Shown here: positions 1 to 10,987 of the stretch, in pieces
How the letters are laid out: every line of letters starts with the position of its first letter
Numbering within the stretch: the stretch's first letter is position 1
DNA from: Chaetomium olivaceum
Taxonomy: Eukaryota > Ascomycota > Sordariomycetes > Sordariales > Chaetomiaceae
Assembly (NCBI GenBank): GCA_039881045.1
Contig: JAYWVB010000001.1
Location: 62,001-126,000, forward strand
DNA length: 64,000 nucleotides
Direction: 5' to 3'
Translations under genes and position numbers: made by a program
The notes under the pieces: generated by a model
Database searches by the model: none
Told to the model about the DNA's origin: nothing
The model's input: only the letters and a program-made list of their open reading frames with translations

Positions 1-64
1 CCTTGCCGTTGATGAAGAAGGGCACCGGGGACCCCTCGGGCGGGATGGTGACGGATGCAGACAT
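1..64 (-). CDS. 5' end of an unidentified gene, cut by the window edge
   Basis: Read on the minus strand, an ATG at 62-64 opens 21 codons that run off the left edge. The peptide begins MSASVTIPPEG and continues with a VPFFINGK-like stretch. 'FINGK' near the N-terminus is common in NAD(P)-dependent aldehyde dehydrogenases, so that family is possible, but 21 residues cannot establish it. The region just upstream (65-140) carries no competing start in frame. Treat as a partial CDS of unknown function. Confidence 0.5.
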   Translation of the reverse strand, partial: MSASVTIPPEGSPVPFFINGK

Positions 65-1386
65 GGTGGAGGGGGACGGTGGCGGGGCTTCAGGCGGTGG
101 GCTGGAAGAAGGCTGCCGGTATAGACAGAGAATGGGAGGGCGAGGTGCTATGAGGAAGTGAGTAAGTTTCGATGGGAAAAAGCAAATTCGAAGCTGGTTA
201 TCAACTCCGAGCGAAGGTGGGGTTAACTCTCTCCCCGCCGCCGGGGGTTGAAATCTGACATCCAGTCCCGATCGGCAAGTGGGGAAGCGGAGGAGTCCCG
301 AAGTGCAATGCCGGATTGTTATGTCGAGGCGCAGATCCATAGAGGCGCGCGCTTGGACCGCATGTAAGACATCCCCGATTCCCCGTGTCCGGCCCCCACA
401 CCCTCTCACCCAACCCAAGCTCCGGGCTGGAGACGGCCCAAGTGCTCATCGTGTCATCGCTCACATAGTCCGAACTCCGAGCAGATACATATGTCATTCA
501 ACTCGACTCCCAGGTGTCTTTGAGGCTTTGAAAGGGTAGAAACACTAGGGCATGTTCCTCGGGGAGCATGGTGGCAAACAGTGATTTGTAATGCTTGGGG
601 CAGATGGATTCGCTCTGCTGGAGCTGTGTGGATAGTTACTGTGTAAGTGCATCTATTATTTCCCGAACTGGATGGTTCGAGTAGTGGAGTTACCAGGACC
701 CTGGTTTCGACGTTCAGAATCGGCTGGATGGGTGGTTGCGTTGCGTATTCTTCTCTCGACTTGGTAATTATGTGCGTGTAACGCCAACGCTGACACACGC
801 CTGATAATCCGGTGCCGAGTTAACTATGTACATAGATACACTCAAGAGAACCGCCATCGTGGCCAAGCCGGGCCATCCCTGTAGGTGACGAGCCCGGCTT
901 CGGATGCGGGGTTGGTGATGGTGTGGAGATTTGGAGATGCGGAGGGGAGCTCGGCATTCGTTCCATGGCAGGTCGGCTGTCGTGTCCTCGAAGCAAGGGC
1001 GTATGAATTCATCGTCTCATGGCCCGCCGTGCTGTAAAGGTTCGGGTTTTGAGAAGACACTACCGGGGTCCACAAAAGGCTGTGGAAGAGTTGTCAAAGA
1101 GGCTTCCCTGTAGGTCACTGCGAGATACATTATTAGTTACTGTAGATAGGCTTCGATGCCACCTTTCGTTGCGATAACTACCCACCTTTATTGCTCCCGG
1201 GTTGTCGGACTTCGACCTCACTTTTCATCCTAGTGGCTTGGGCGTATGAGACCGGCAGTGGTGCTAGTCGGGGTGCTTGGAGCGGCCCTTTCACAAATGA
1301 CTTGGGGGAGGGTGTCACGGCCATCTTGAATAGAGGTTCAAAGTTCACGTCCACTGCATGCGAGATCAAAAGATTGTACCCGGTGG
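65..1386. other. Non-coding stretch, no gene seen
   Basis: About 1.3 kb upstream of the left-edge gene. All open frames are short and show no recognisable domain or splice pattern. It should contain the promoter of the left-edge gene near 65-300. Nothing else is supported. Confidence 0.5.
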
Positions 1387-2024
1387 TCAGGTGATCTCGC
1401 AGCCGGCATGGGCACCACCGCGGCATGGCGCGCTGCTGAGTGACTGGTAATGGCGCGGTGCCACGTCCTCAAGACTCAAGGTCTGAATGCTGTCTTTTTC
1501 TTCCCACCGAAAAGTCTGTCTTTTCTTCCACAGGTCAGCCGCCCGCCCGATAGACCGCTCTGCATGTTCGGCGGCACTCCTCTTCCGTGTATGGAGTCTA
1601 CGCCAAGACAATAATTACCTACCTGTAGTGGAGGAATCAAAGCAAGAGATAGGCGAGTTGTGAACGTCATTAAGAACTGTGTGCTCTTTTGGTAGCTAAG
1701 AAGCCTTTCCCGCGTTTCTTTTCGTACCACCCACTGACCGCTGTATTCTTCACGGATGGAAAGAGTTCCCACGCCTTTAATCTTCCTTCGATTTTCGGAG
1801 TCTTTGCGCAGCTCGTTGTTGCGATGACTATCCACTTCGTGGTCAATTAAGTCAATGGCCATGCCTAAAAACCAGTCTAAATCAAGACTACGCTCTAACG
1901 CAGAAGCTGTCTCCGCCTCAAACACGCGATTAAGAAAACTCCAGCATGGAGCTGACCTATATGGAAAATATCTTCTCAGGAGATCGAGGTACTGGCGGTT
2001 GTACCCCCGCCGTTTAACAACAGA
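1387..2024 (-). pseudogene. 3' fragment of an unrecognised protein-coding gene
   Basis: On the minus strand 1623-2024 is open for 134 codons and reads like real protein. It has balanced composition, with segments such as FEAETASALERSLDLDWFLG and YSGQWVVRKETRERLL. It ends in CAG followed by a GTAGGT donor-like site. A second piece, about 1387-1581, continues in phase if a short 41-nt intron (1582-1622) is removed; it contains AAEHAERSIGRAADLWKKRQ and ends at a TGA. Upstream of 2024 a TAG stops the frame and no further exon is visible, so the 5' part of the gene seems to be missing. I do not recognise the family. It could instead be the last exons of a gene whose upstream exons I could not see. 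The decayed histidine kinase next to it favours a relic. Confidence 0.4.
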
Positions 2025-2382
2025 CTACCTTAGATGTTACGTAAGTAACTAGGTAAACAGAGTATTGAATTACCGCGGGCTAGATTTAGTATTTGAACAT
2101 ACCCTAACAACGCTTTTTACGTACCAAGGCGAGGCCTAAATATAACCTAGGACTGTTTCCCGCGTATAGAACGAGGATATCTAGTTGCTCTTCCCCCCCG
2201 TACAGTGAATACTGTTGTCCCCTTCTCTATGTTCCATTCTGTTATGTTTGGAATGTCGCTGGGATCGAAGCCGTCGACCGATAAAACCGTGTGGCACTCG
2301 TCGTCTAGAAAGCGCAGGTCTTGGATTAGGTTGCGGCGGCCATGATCTGTCGTCGATATGCGGATGACGTCTTCTGACTCCT

Positions 2383-3603
2383 TTGATATATCCCACAGCG
2401 ATATCCCCGGCCCAGGATCTTTTCAACGCCGTTGCCATGGCTCGTATGACTGTGTTCTGTGTCGGCCGCGACCGCAAAGTTACCATCATGCAGCACCACC
2501 GTCGTACATTGGGGAGAACGGGGAGAACACAGAGGTCGTCCTCAGCCGGCTTATCCCGACATCCAATATACAGCCGTTTCTCAGACGCCTTGAGTCTGTC
2601 CTGGACGGCCATGTTACAGACGCTTCCCACGAGTGCGAGATTGGCATGTCGTTTCCCCAAACCGATTCCAATGGCATCCCATCCACTACCAAAAGTCAGA
2701 TGGCCACTAGTATCGAGCACAATTTCAAGGCTCTCTTCGGGCTCTGGTCCCTGACAACCAGACCGAGGACTATGCCACTGGCATCGTTATCGGCCCGACG
2801 CCGCTCAGGGGCGACGCCCCGCCGAACCGTGAAAGCAATCGCAGTGATACAGCGGTAAACGAAACTGCCGTTGGGCTAGGGCAGGACGGTCTGGACGTTG
2901 TGGGTTGTTTGTTACTTCATGCTGGGAATATCAGCAACGCTAAGCTAACCCTTTTACCTAGGCGACGAGTCAGTTGCAGACTCAAGTTAGCAATGTCATC
3001 AGCACGATTGACCAGATCTTGATCGACGAGCAGCATAGGACGCGGAAACGCAAATTTGAACAGCAAATGCAGTCGCTTACGTACGCTCTTTCGACCATCA
3101 TTCACGACTTGTCGAGCATACCTAAGGTTATACGATTCCACGTGCTGGCCGTCATCCACGGCCTGGCCATAAAATTCCGACCCCTCGCTGAGAGCAAGGG
3201 ACTGGTTTTCAACCGCAAGATCCCAACTGATGCACTCACTGGCCTGGAAGTTTTGGGGGACCCGAGCCGCTTAATACAGCTCTTGAACATTTTACTCAGA
3301 AACAGCATCAGAGCCACGCGCCAGGGCGGTGTTTTGTTCAAGGTCGAAGAGATACCAAGCGCTCTAGGGTGCGTCGAGCTCAAATTTACGGTCGCGGACA
3401 CCGGGAGAGACACCGAGGGCCTTGTTGAAACAACGGGATTGGGCTGGATCCATCACGAACTCGGCCTTGCCATGTCTCTCGTGGAGGCCATGGATGCTCG
3501 GATGTCACTGTATTCGACACCAACGGTTGGCATCATGACCGCAGTCAAGATTCGCTTCAGTTTGCCGATCCCAAACCCGAGTGAAACATATCCCCCACCT
3601 TAA
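2383..3603 (+). pseudogene. Decayed histidine kinase (PAS + HisKA-like + HATPase remnants)
   Basis: Fungal hybrid histidine kinases sense signals through PAS domains, autophosphorylate an H-box His and pass phosphate to a receiver domain. Here PAS-like pieces lie in three frames: one near 2400-2490 (LFNAVAMARMTVFCVGRDRK), one near 2510-2650 (PFLRRLESVLDGHVTD) and one near 2715-2820 (VPDNQTEDYATGIVIG). After an intron-like acceptor at about 2962, one frame runs to a TAA at 3601-3603. It shows an H-box-like segment, an N-box-like segment (RLIQLLNILLRNSIRAT), a D-box-like VADTG and a G2-like segment (LGLAMSLVEAM). The H-box reads SQLQTQ where SHELRTP is normal, so the phospho-accepting His is lost. 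The F-box and the receiver domain are absent. Several frame breaks plus the lost catalytic residue support a pseudogene rather than a sequencing artefact alone. Confidence 0.7.
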
Positions 3604-4902
3604 ATATCACAGTAGGATCCCTTTGTGTGAGGGATCTGTGGCGCCCCAGTAGGAGGCCGGACGGTACGCCTTGCTCCGGTTTAGTACCAAGCTAGACCCG
3701 AGGAATGATAGAACGGCGACTGGCATGTGTATATGCTGTAGGATCAGGGCGGGGATGGCCAGGTTGACTCTGAGTTTCGATGCCCTTTTCGAAGGAAGCT
3801 GGCATGTTTGTGAGAGCTGGATGAGGAGAAGTACTAGACTTATGTCAAGCTGCGGGGGGGGTTAGCGGATAGGTTATAGCGTATCTGACAAGTATGCATT
3901 GCTTGTATGTCCAAGTGTCCGTTCACTTACTCTATCACGGCGGTGAAACTCTTGACCAAAGTTTGACAATGACAGATACGCGAGCGGCAGGGGAGCCAAA
4001 TACGGGGGAAGGGGGGATGGCGAGAGGGTAGAATAAACCACATGACTACGCCCTTCTGTCTTCCTCTCCTATCTGCTCTTCTGCTATCTTGGGTCATCAT
4101 TTAACTCAAGTTCAACTGCCGACACATGTACTCCTTTGACACTGTTGGCCCAGGGTCAACCAAGCCTCGACGAAAACATCAAAGTAAGCAAGTCACTCAC
4201 TCCACGCCCACCAACACCAATTCAACACAGGGCAATAACACACATCACTATAACAGTCAAGCGGGATCAATGTGAATGACACCAACAACGAATGGTATTG
4301 GTCGCTCAAAAAACTCGCTATGCTAAAAGACGGTAACCACCCCGACGAAAACAAGAACAGCCCAAGTGAGGGAAGGAAACCCTAAAATCGGCCTGGAAAT
4401 GCTCAGGAGGGTATCTAATATACAATGATTAAGTACACACTTGAGAAAGTAATAGAAGGAAAGCCAGCAGGTAGCCAGGAACCAGTCGCCAGAAAAAAGA
4501 AAGGCCAAGAAAGTGTCATGAACCAAGCATTACATGTGTCGCTATGCGGAATCAAAAAACCAGCCGCTGCTGCCACCGTGGTGCTGCTGGATGAATGCAA
4601 GCCAACATTGCTGAGTGAATGCATAGATCGGAAGAATCAGAGTCGGGGTATTCGTAGGGTCGGCCGTAAACACATGCCGTCAAAAAGAGCTGTGGCTGTG
4701 TACGCTTCGCTTCGTGTGCGTCGTGGGGGAATTGCGTGGGACCCGGCCGTAAGGGAACAAGCAAACAAACCATCCGCGTGCCAAGGGGGTTTCTTCGCCC
4801 CCCCCTCATCCATAACCCCCCTCCAACAACGACAAACAGTAGTCAGTCTCTCATCTCACACCTTCGCCCGCTTGCCCTTCCCCAGGGTAAGCTGACTCAA
4901 GC
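3604..4902. other. Non-coding stretch, 3' flank of the disordered-protein gene
   Basis: About 1.3 kb between the kinase relic and the stop codon of the next minus-strand gene. The part next to 4902 is probably the 3' UTR of that gene. No domain, tRNA or repeat is recognisable here; the longer open frames have no protein-like character. Confidence 0.5.
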
Positions 4903-7421
4903 TCAGCGTCCTTGCCGCCTTCCTCTCTTGCGATCATCCTCATCCCCGCCCTCGTCGTCGTCGTCGTCTTCAGGCCTGAGCTCCTCGCCAAAGGCGCCAT
5001 ACCCGACCATCGGCGTCTGGCCCTCCCTCGGCGTCTGGAAATCGTCCTCCGTAACCTCGCCCTCATCCATATCCGCCGCGCCCTTGGTCTGCTTCTTCGC
5101 AACAACAGCAGCACCGCCATGCGCCTCAGCCGCGTCGCCATCATCGTCGTCGTCGTCCGTCTCAAACACCGACAACTGCTCCCGCGGAAACAACGGGGGC
5201 GGTGGGGCGAGCGTGGTGGCCATCTTGGGCGTCAGCGGCAGCGATAGTGCCGACCCACTGCCGCCAGCACCACCACCACCACCACCGCTACCCGCCAACG
5301 CCGACGTCGACGGAGCCGGCGTCAGCGCCAAGCGCTCCTGCGAGCGCGACTCGGACGGCCCGCGCACCATGGCGAACATGGTGGTGGACAGCGTGTTGAG
5401 GCGCTCCGACAGCTTCTTGACCTGGGCCTCGAGCGCCTGGCGGGCGGCCCGCTCGGCGTCGAGGTCGGTGCGGAGTTTGGCGATGACTTCGTCCTGGGAG
5501 TTGCTGCCGTGGGCGGGTTGGTTGAGTATGGGGAGGCTCGCTGCGCCGCGGACGGTAGAGCCCGATATGGGGCGGTTCGCGGGGTGGGGTGTTGCGGCCT
5601 TGGCTTTGGAAGCCGGGTACGGCGGGGGCTGGAGGGAGGATGTGTAAGTTTGATAATCGCCGAAGGAGATCTGGGACTGTGTGTCGGTTTCGAGCGATCG
5701 GCGAGAGCTGCCGGGCCGGACCATGTCCTTGCGGTCGACCACCCGCTTAAGGCCCGGGACGGTACTGCATAGCTTGTCGACCGCACGCTCCAAATGGAGC
5801 GTCCGAGACTCGAGGCCCCCAAGACGCATATCCATGTCCGCTGCATGTGTGATCTTCATCCCGAGCATCTCCTTCGATAGAAGGCCAAAGTTGAACGGCT
5901 GGGGCGGGGTCCGGGGAGGTCTCTCGACCGCGGGACTCTCGGGGGCGCTGATGTCCATCATGCCGGTGTCGTCGACATCGTCATGCGCATTGGATGACAA
6001 GGGCGACATAAACCCCGGGTTATACGACTCGCGCCAATAGCGTATCTCATCACTCCGGCGGCGGCCAGCGCGCTGACTTCCGGCAAGGCCCTGCAACCCG
6101 GAAAGGCTCCGGGACCGCCGCCGAAGACCACCACCACTGTCGCTCGTGATCGCGCGGCCAATCTCGCTGGGATCATCGGGATCAGCCCTCTCGCCAGCAC
6201 GGCTGGCGCGGCCTTGGGCACTGGCCGGGCGTGGTGAGAGACCGGCCCCCCATTCTCGGTTAAAAATATGAGGCCTCAGCAAGGCGTGGCCGCCCATAGT
6301 AGCAGCACGCCGCCGAATTGCAGCACTCGACCCAGCCGGGTCACCCTGAAGAGAGTTGCGCGCGCTCTCAATGGCCATGATATCGTCGGGGCCAACGGAA
6401 TGCGACCGAAGTGGTCGGTCAAACTCGCTCATAGGGAGCGAGGCCGACCGCTTCGGCGACCTCTGATTTGGTCGGCTAAGCGCCGTGGGGTCCTGTGTTT
6501 GATGTTAGTTAGGGTACGGATATGTCGGGATGTTGGTATATAACCACTCACGCTTCGATGCTGTACAGATGCCAGGGGTCTGGATTCACGCCCAGAGTCC
6601 CTCGGCACGTCCTGGCTTCCTCCATTGGCAGCCTTCTTTTTGCCCCGCCCGAACAGCCTTCCTAACGCGGACCGTAAAGTAGACTTCTTGCGGTGTGGGG
6701 AATCCTTGCTCTGCGTGGTCTGCTTGCTGGCGGTATCGCTGATCATGGAATATCTCACAGTACTGAGTGCAGGGTTTGTGGCCCTTCTTGCTGGTGGCGC
6801 AGCCGGCGACGGCGAGGCAGCTGACGGAGAGGACTTGTGCGGCGAGACCCGGTTAGGAGGGGACCGCGAGGCCGGGCGTGATGCGGGGCGTGAATCGGGA
6901 CGCCCAGAGGGCGTGTTGGGGCCGCTCGGCGGCGCTGGAGGCGGGGTGGACGGCGGCTCCGGAATGATATCTTCTGCCAAGTTCGTGGGACTGCCTCCTG
7001 AGCCGCCACTGCCTGAAGCCGGTTCAGGGATCGGTGAAAGACCATGCGGTTTCTCCTGCTCGCCTCCAAGTCCGGTGCCGCTATCGGGGCTAGATTCGAG
7101 CTCGGGGGGCTGCTGAATCTGCTCGTCTCCAAGCTCAAGCGCCTTTGGCTCCTCGACGGGTTCCTCCGGTGATGATGACTCTAGGCCATCAGTCGTTGGT
7201 AAAGGAGCCGCAACGCCAGTTCCCGGCTGACGAATCGGAAATTCGTCATCTGTTTTTATTGACGCCTTGGCCGAGCCTGGATTCCGGATGGGGAACTCGT
7301 CATCATCCGGACTCGTGGGTATCGGGATCGGAGCCGAGATGGTACCCCGGATCGACTTGTGCCGGGTCTTGGCATTGGCCCGGCCGGCGGTGGAGCCGGA
7401 CTTGCCAAAAATACTCGGCAT
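4903..7421 (-). CDS. Large low-complexity protein with a central coiled coil, function unknown
   Basis: Two exons: 7421-6552 (start ATG at 7419-7421) and 6492-4903, joined across a 59-nt intron with GTGAGT donor, CTAAC branch site and CAG acceptor. Both exons are in phase and give 819 residues. The first ~290 residues are rich in Pro, Ser and Glu, with two copies of a DDEFPIR motif near residues 40-70 and a basic RKKSTLRSALGRLFGRGKKK segment near 265. A short coiled coil follows (around EVIAKLRTDLDAERAARQAL), then a Gly-rich tract, and the C-terminus is very acidic (DDDDDD runs) before a basic end. No enzymatic domain is recognisable. It is probably a fungus-specific scaffold or cytoskeleton-associated protein, but that is only an impression. 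No frame defect is seen. Confidence 0.8.
6493..6551 (-). other. Intron of the disordered-protein gene
   Basis: Minus-strand GTGAGT donor, CTAAC branch point and CACAG acceptor. Length 59 nt, phase 0. It joins codons ending HRS to DPTALS. Confidence 0.8.
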
Positions 7422-10400
7422 GGCGGTTGGCGAAGGATAAACAACGGCGGGGTTATGGGAAGAGAAGAAAAAGGCGGATGGGGGCGGGCGAAGGTGATTG
7501 ATAAGGCTGTCGTCTACTCCTGGCCATCTGCACACCACCAACCAACCGCCGGGCTAAGCGCACCGAGTCGACGGCTTGTTCTTTGGTGTGTCCTGTGTGG
7601 AGGAGTTCGGCGGGGAATAATAAACCTATGATAACCTCTTTTGACGTTTCACCGTTACAAAGTCCCGCATTGCCAGCGATGCGGTCCCTTTCCCCAGCGG
7701 CTGGATCGAGTTGGTCCCTGATCAAGGTGGCGTTGGTGCTCGACCCCCTCGTTCGTCAAGAAAGGAAACTGGTTGTGAGAGATGTGGTGGGACGGAGACT
7801 GGTGGCGGCTTATGGAAAGAATGGATCCGGTCAGTTTATGGACGACAAGTGGACGGAAAGCTCAGCAGCACGGCACACCCTGGACTGCTGCATCAGGTAT
7901 CATGCTGGACTCTGGCGAAGGGTTGGTCGACGCGAAGACGCGGGACTCAAACCAGCAGCACCAAGAGGTAAACAGCACACAAGATCGCGGGACCGGCTCC
8001 ACGAGCGAAGAAAGCAGCACCAATGGTGGATATTAATGTCCAACATGCTGCGCCGACGAGGTCACCGGGGTCCCAAGCTTGCGATGCAGGTGCAAGGATG
8101 GACACGACTGATGCGACGGTGATGGAGGGCGGGGGGCATGAGGGGTGCGTTTGGGGTCGCAGGGTGGGGAAGGGGCGTGAGGCTTGCCTCTCTCGGGGCT
8201 CCAGTTCCTGAATGCGAGTCTGTGTTGTGTCCGTGCCTGCGTCCAGGGGGGCATCTGGAGAAGAAGAGCCTCACTTCATTCCAGGTTCCCCATGCGGGCT
8301 AGCTAGACTGTGTTGGTTGTCTTGAGAATGACCCGAGACGCTGTTTGACAGGTGAGGCCGAGCCAGACGAAGTGGCCTCGCCGGTGGGATGCTCGTGGAG
8401 TGTAGTGGCGTTTTACGTCCTGCGATGTTACGGGCCAGCTGCAAGCACCAGACCCCTCTCGCCCGCCTGCTCAACGCAATATACCTGGAAAAGAACAACT
8501 TGGAGTTGTGTCTCGGGCGCGTGCCTGCAGCTGCACCTTGGCAGCAAAGCTGCATTGGTTCGAAGGGGTTGTCTCGGACGGTGAGCAGCCCGCAGTAGGC
8601 CGAATGCCACGCACGCTTTAGTACACGAAGACTGGGTTGTTAGAACGGATGGCAACTGATGACGGGAAAGCCTTGCCGAGAATCGACGAAAAGCCTTGGA
8701 GCCCACTTCTTCGGTTGGCAGAGCAGACACCGACTAACTCACTCGCCTCTGAATTGCAGGACCTCAGAATAGGCAACCTCAGCGCATTGTTGAATCTCCT
8801 CCGGCACAGGCTGTGCCGCTCTTGTTCATGCTCTCGCAACTTTGCTTGGTCGCCGGGACGGACAGAGGTGGCTGATGAACACGACTTTTGGGAGCTTCTC
8901 GGGAAGTGCACTCAGTGCTTGGAAGAAGTGGCCAGTGCTGGAAGAGGAAGCCAATTGCGGGCCTAAATTAGCGCATCGCATCGCGTGGTCCCCGATTGAG
9001 TCGAGACCCTTGATGCTTGTCGACACCATCCTTGTTGGGAATTGCATCCCTTTTGGCTGGGAGTGTTTTGACGAGGGGGTAGGGTACGGTGTCACGGACG
9101 GGACAAGGAGAATTTTGTTTGTCTGTTGTGGACCTAACGACACAGTACCTTAGGCCCTGGGCCTGTGTGTTACTGAGCTCGCTTAGGTACTGGCTCTGGA
9201 AAGAAACCGGGCGATTCCTCGTACGATTCAAGAGAGTCCCGTCGTACCTGCCCAGCCGTGGGATGTCCCTTCTTCCCTCGGCGTTAGGGATCACACACAC
9301 GGCAGAAGCCTTTCTGGAAGGCACTCATCAGTGGGGGCAGTCAATGTCCAACTCGCACAAAGTGGACCAAACCACTTTGGACCTTGTCAAGCGAGTTTGA
9401 TCCACGCCGCGGGACCCGAGAGAAGCCTGTGAGCGGCCCCGGGCCATCTTATCATCGGGGGTGCGTTTTATGATCTGCCCTGTGTCTAACTCTTGATATC
9501 TGGGGGCCGGGCACACTCCAAAGTCCGCCGCCGCCCGCACCCATCGCCCGTCACCCGCCACACCCACTGGAACCCCCAACCTTGCGTGCATCCGGTTGCT
9601 TCTCTTGATGATGTCGCCGCCTCAAAGATGCAGCTCTCTGCCCCAAACGACACTAGCCGCGCACCTCGGTTGCGACCTCCTTGATACGTTGCCTCCGCCG
9701 TCTGCATGCGTGCGCATGCTCACAACAGGCAGAAGACCTTGCCAACCGGGTCGGCGAATAGCTCAACTAGCCGCGAGACTGCATGCGTTGCTGCGCTGGA
9801 TTCTGGCGCGCAAAAAATATGACATGGCGCATCAACCAATACCGGCTCGAGGACCACCCTTCCAGCGCGGCTGTTTACACGGCATGCAGGTGCGCTCGCG
9901 TCTCTGCACAGATTCGGCAGGAAACAGTCCGCCGGAGAGTGACGCCGGAACCAGCATCGTCGAGAAATTCCTGGTTTTTCTGGTATTCCTGGTATTCCTG
10001 GTCGATGAGCCGGCGCGCGCACGGTCATTCCGTTTGTCTGAAGGGCTGGGCATGAGCCCGAGGCCGATGAGACGCCGCGATTGATTGACAAACCCCTGAA
10101 CACTGCGCCGGAGCCCTGGAGGGCCAACAGGAGACCAACATGTCACACAACATTGCAGTCCTAGATATGAAACTACGGGCCAGTGTTAGCGAGATGCCGT
10201 AAAAACACGAAGCGAGCCTGCCATGGATAAGCAAGCACTTCTGGTGCAACCGGTGCTCGAAGGATTGCGTTTGGTTGCGGTTGAGTCGGATCGCGGGCAG
10301 CTCTCGGCCAGAAAAGGGGCAAAGGCCGCAAAGAGGTTGAGAGGAAGCCAACCCCGCCCTTGGCAATCTCGTCAGTGCTGTCTCCGCAGACAGGGAAGCT

Positions 10401-10987
10401 GAAACATACAAGGGCCAGGGTGTCAGGGCCCGGAAAAGCCCCATTCGTCAAACCTCCACTTGTTCCCAACCTCAACGGTCGATTTGAGAAGCAAGAGAAG
10501 GGACGAAAGAGACGAGACGACGCACGCACGGAAAAAGAAAAAGCAAAAAGCATCTTCTCAACGGTCGGTTTCGTCAACAGATTACTGTACCCGATTGGAT
10601 ATTCTTAGCGATAACCAACCACAACAACGCTTAACCTGCTGTCCATGCTTTTTCATATTCCGTGCTGTGCTACTCACCGGCCTAGATCTCTGCGGGGGAC
10701 CCGTGGACGTCACCACTCTATCCCTACGCCAACAACGAACACAATCCGAGCAATCACAGCATGGAGCAAATTCTCCGATAGCATCGAGCCAATCTCAACC
10801 GGAAGTGAGACAGCAACGGAACCAACGGAACCATCTCGCATATGATTCGAATGAAGACCCCTGGCTGGGATAATCTTTGGTCGCTTCCATCGGAGCTTCC
10901 AGATCGATTTCCGCACATCCGGCCCGGGTCCGATGCATAAATCTAAGAGGCCGAGACTTTTATCCCGACATGCCGGCTCCGCTCCGT
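7422..10987. other. 3.6-kb gene-free region
   Basis: It lies between the start of the disordered-protein gene and the stop of the helicase gene. Open frames are short and overlapping, without recognisable domains or splice logic. It includes a perfect 8-bp inverted repeat with a 6-nt loop at 9358-9379 and a 9-bp tandem repeat (ATTCCTGGT-type units) near 9974-10001. It must contain the promoter of the 4903-7421 gene near 7422-7900. No tRNA was found by eye. Confidence 0.5.

Noticed and set aside
4736..5647. 303-codon open frame opposite the disordered-protein gene
   Set aside because: It lies antisense to a supported coding exon and is almost all Ser/Pro/Ala, the mirror of the acidic and low-complexity codons on the other strand.
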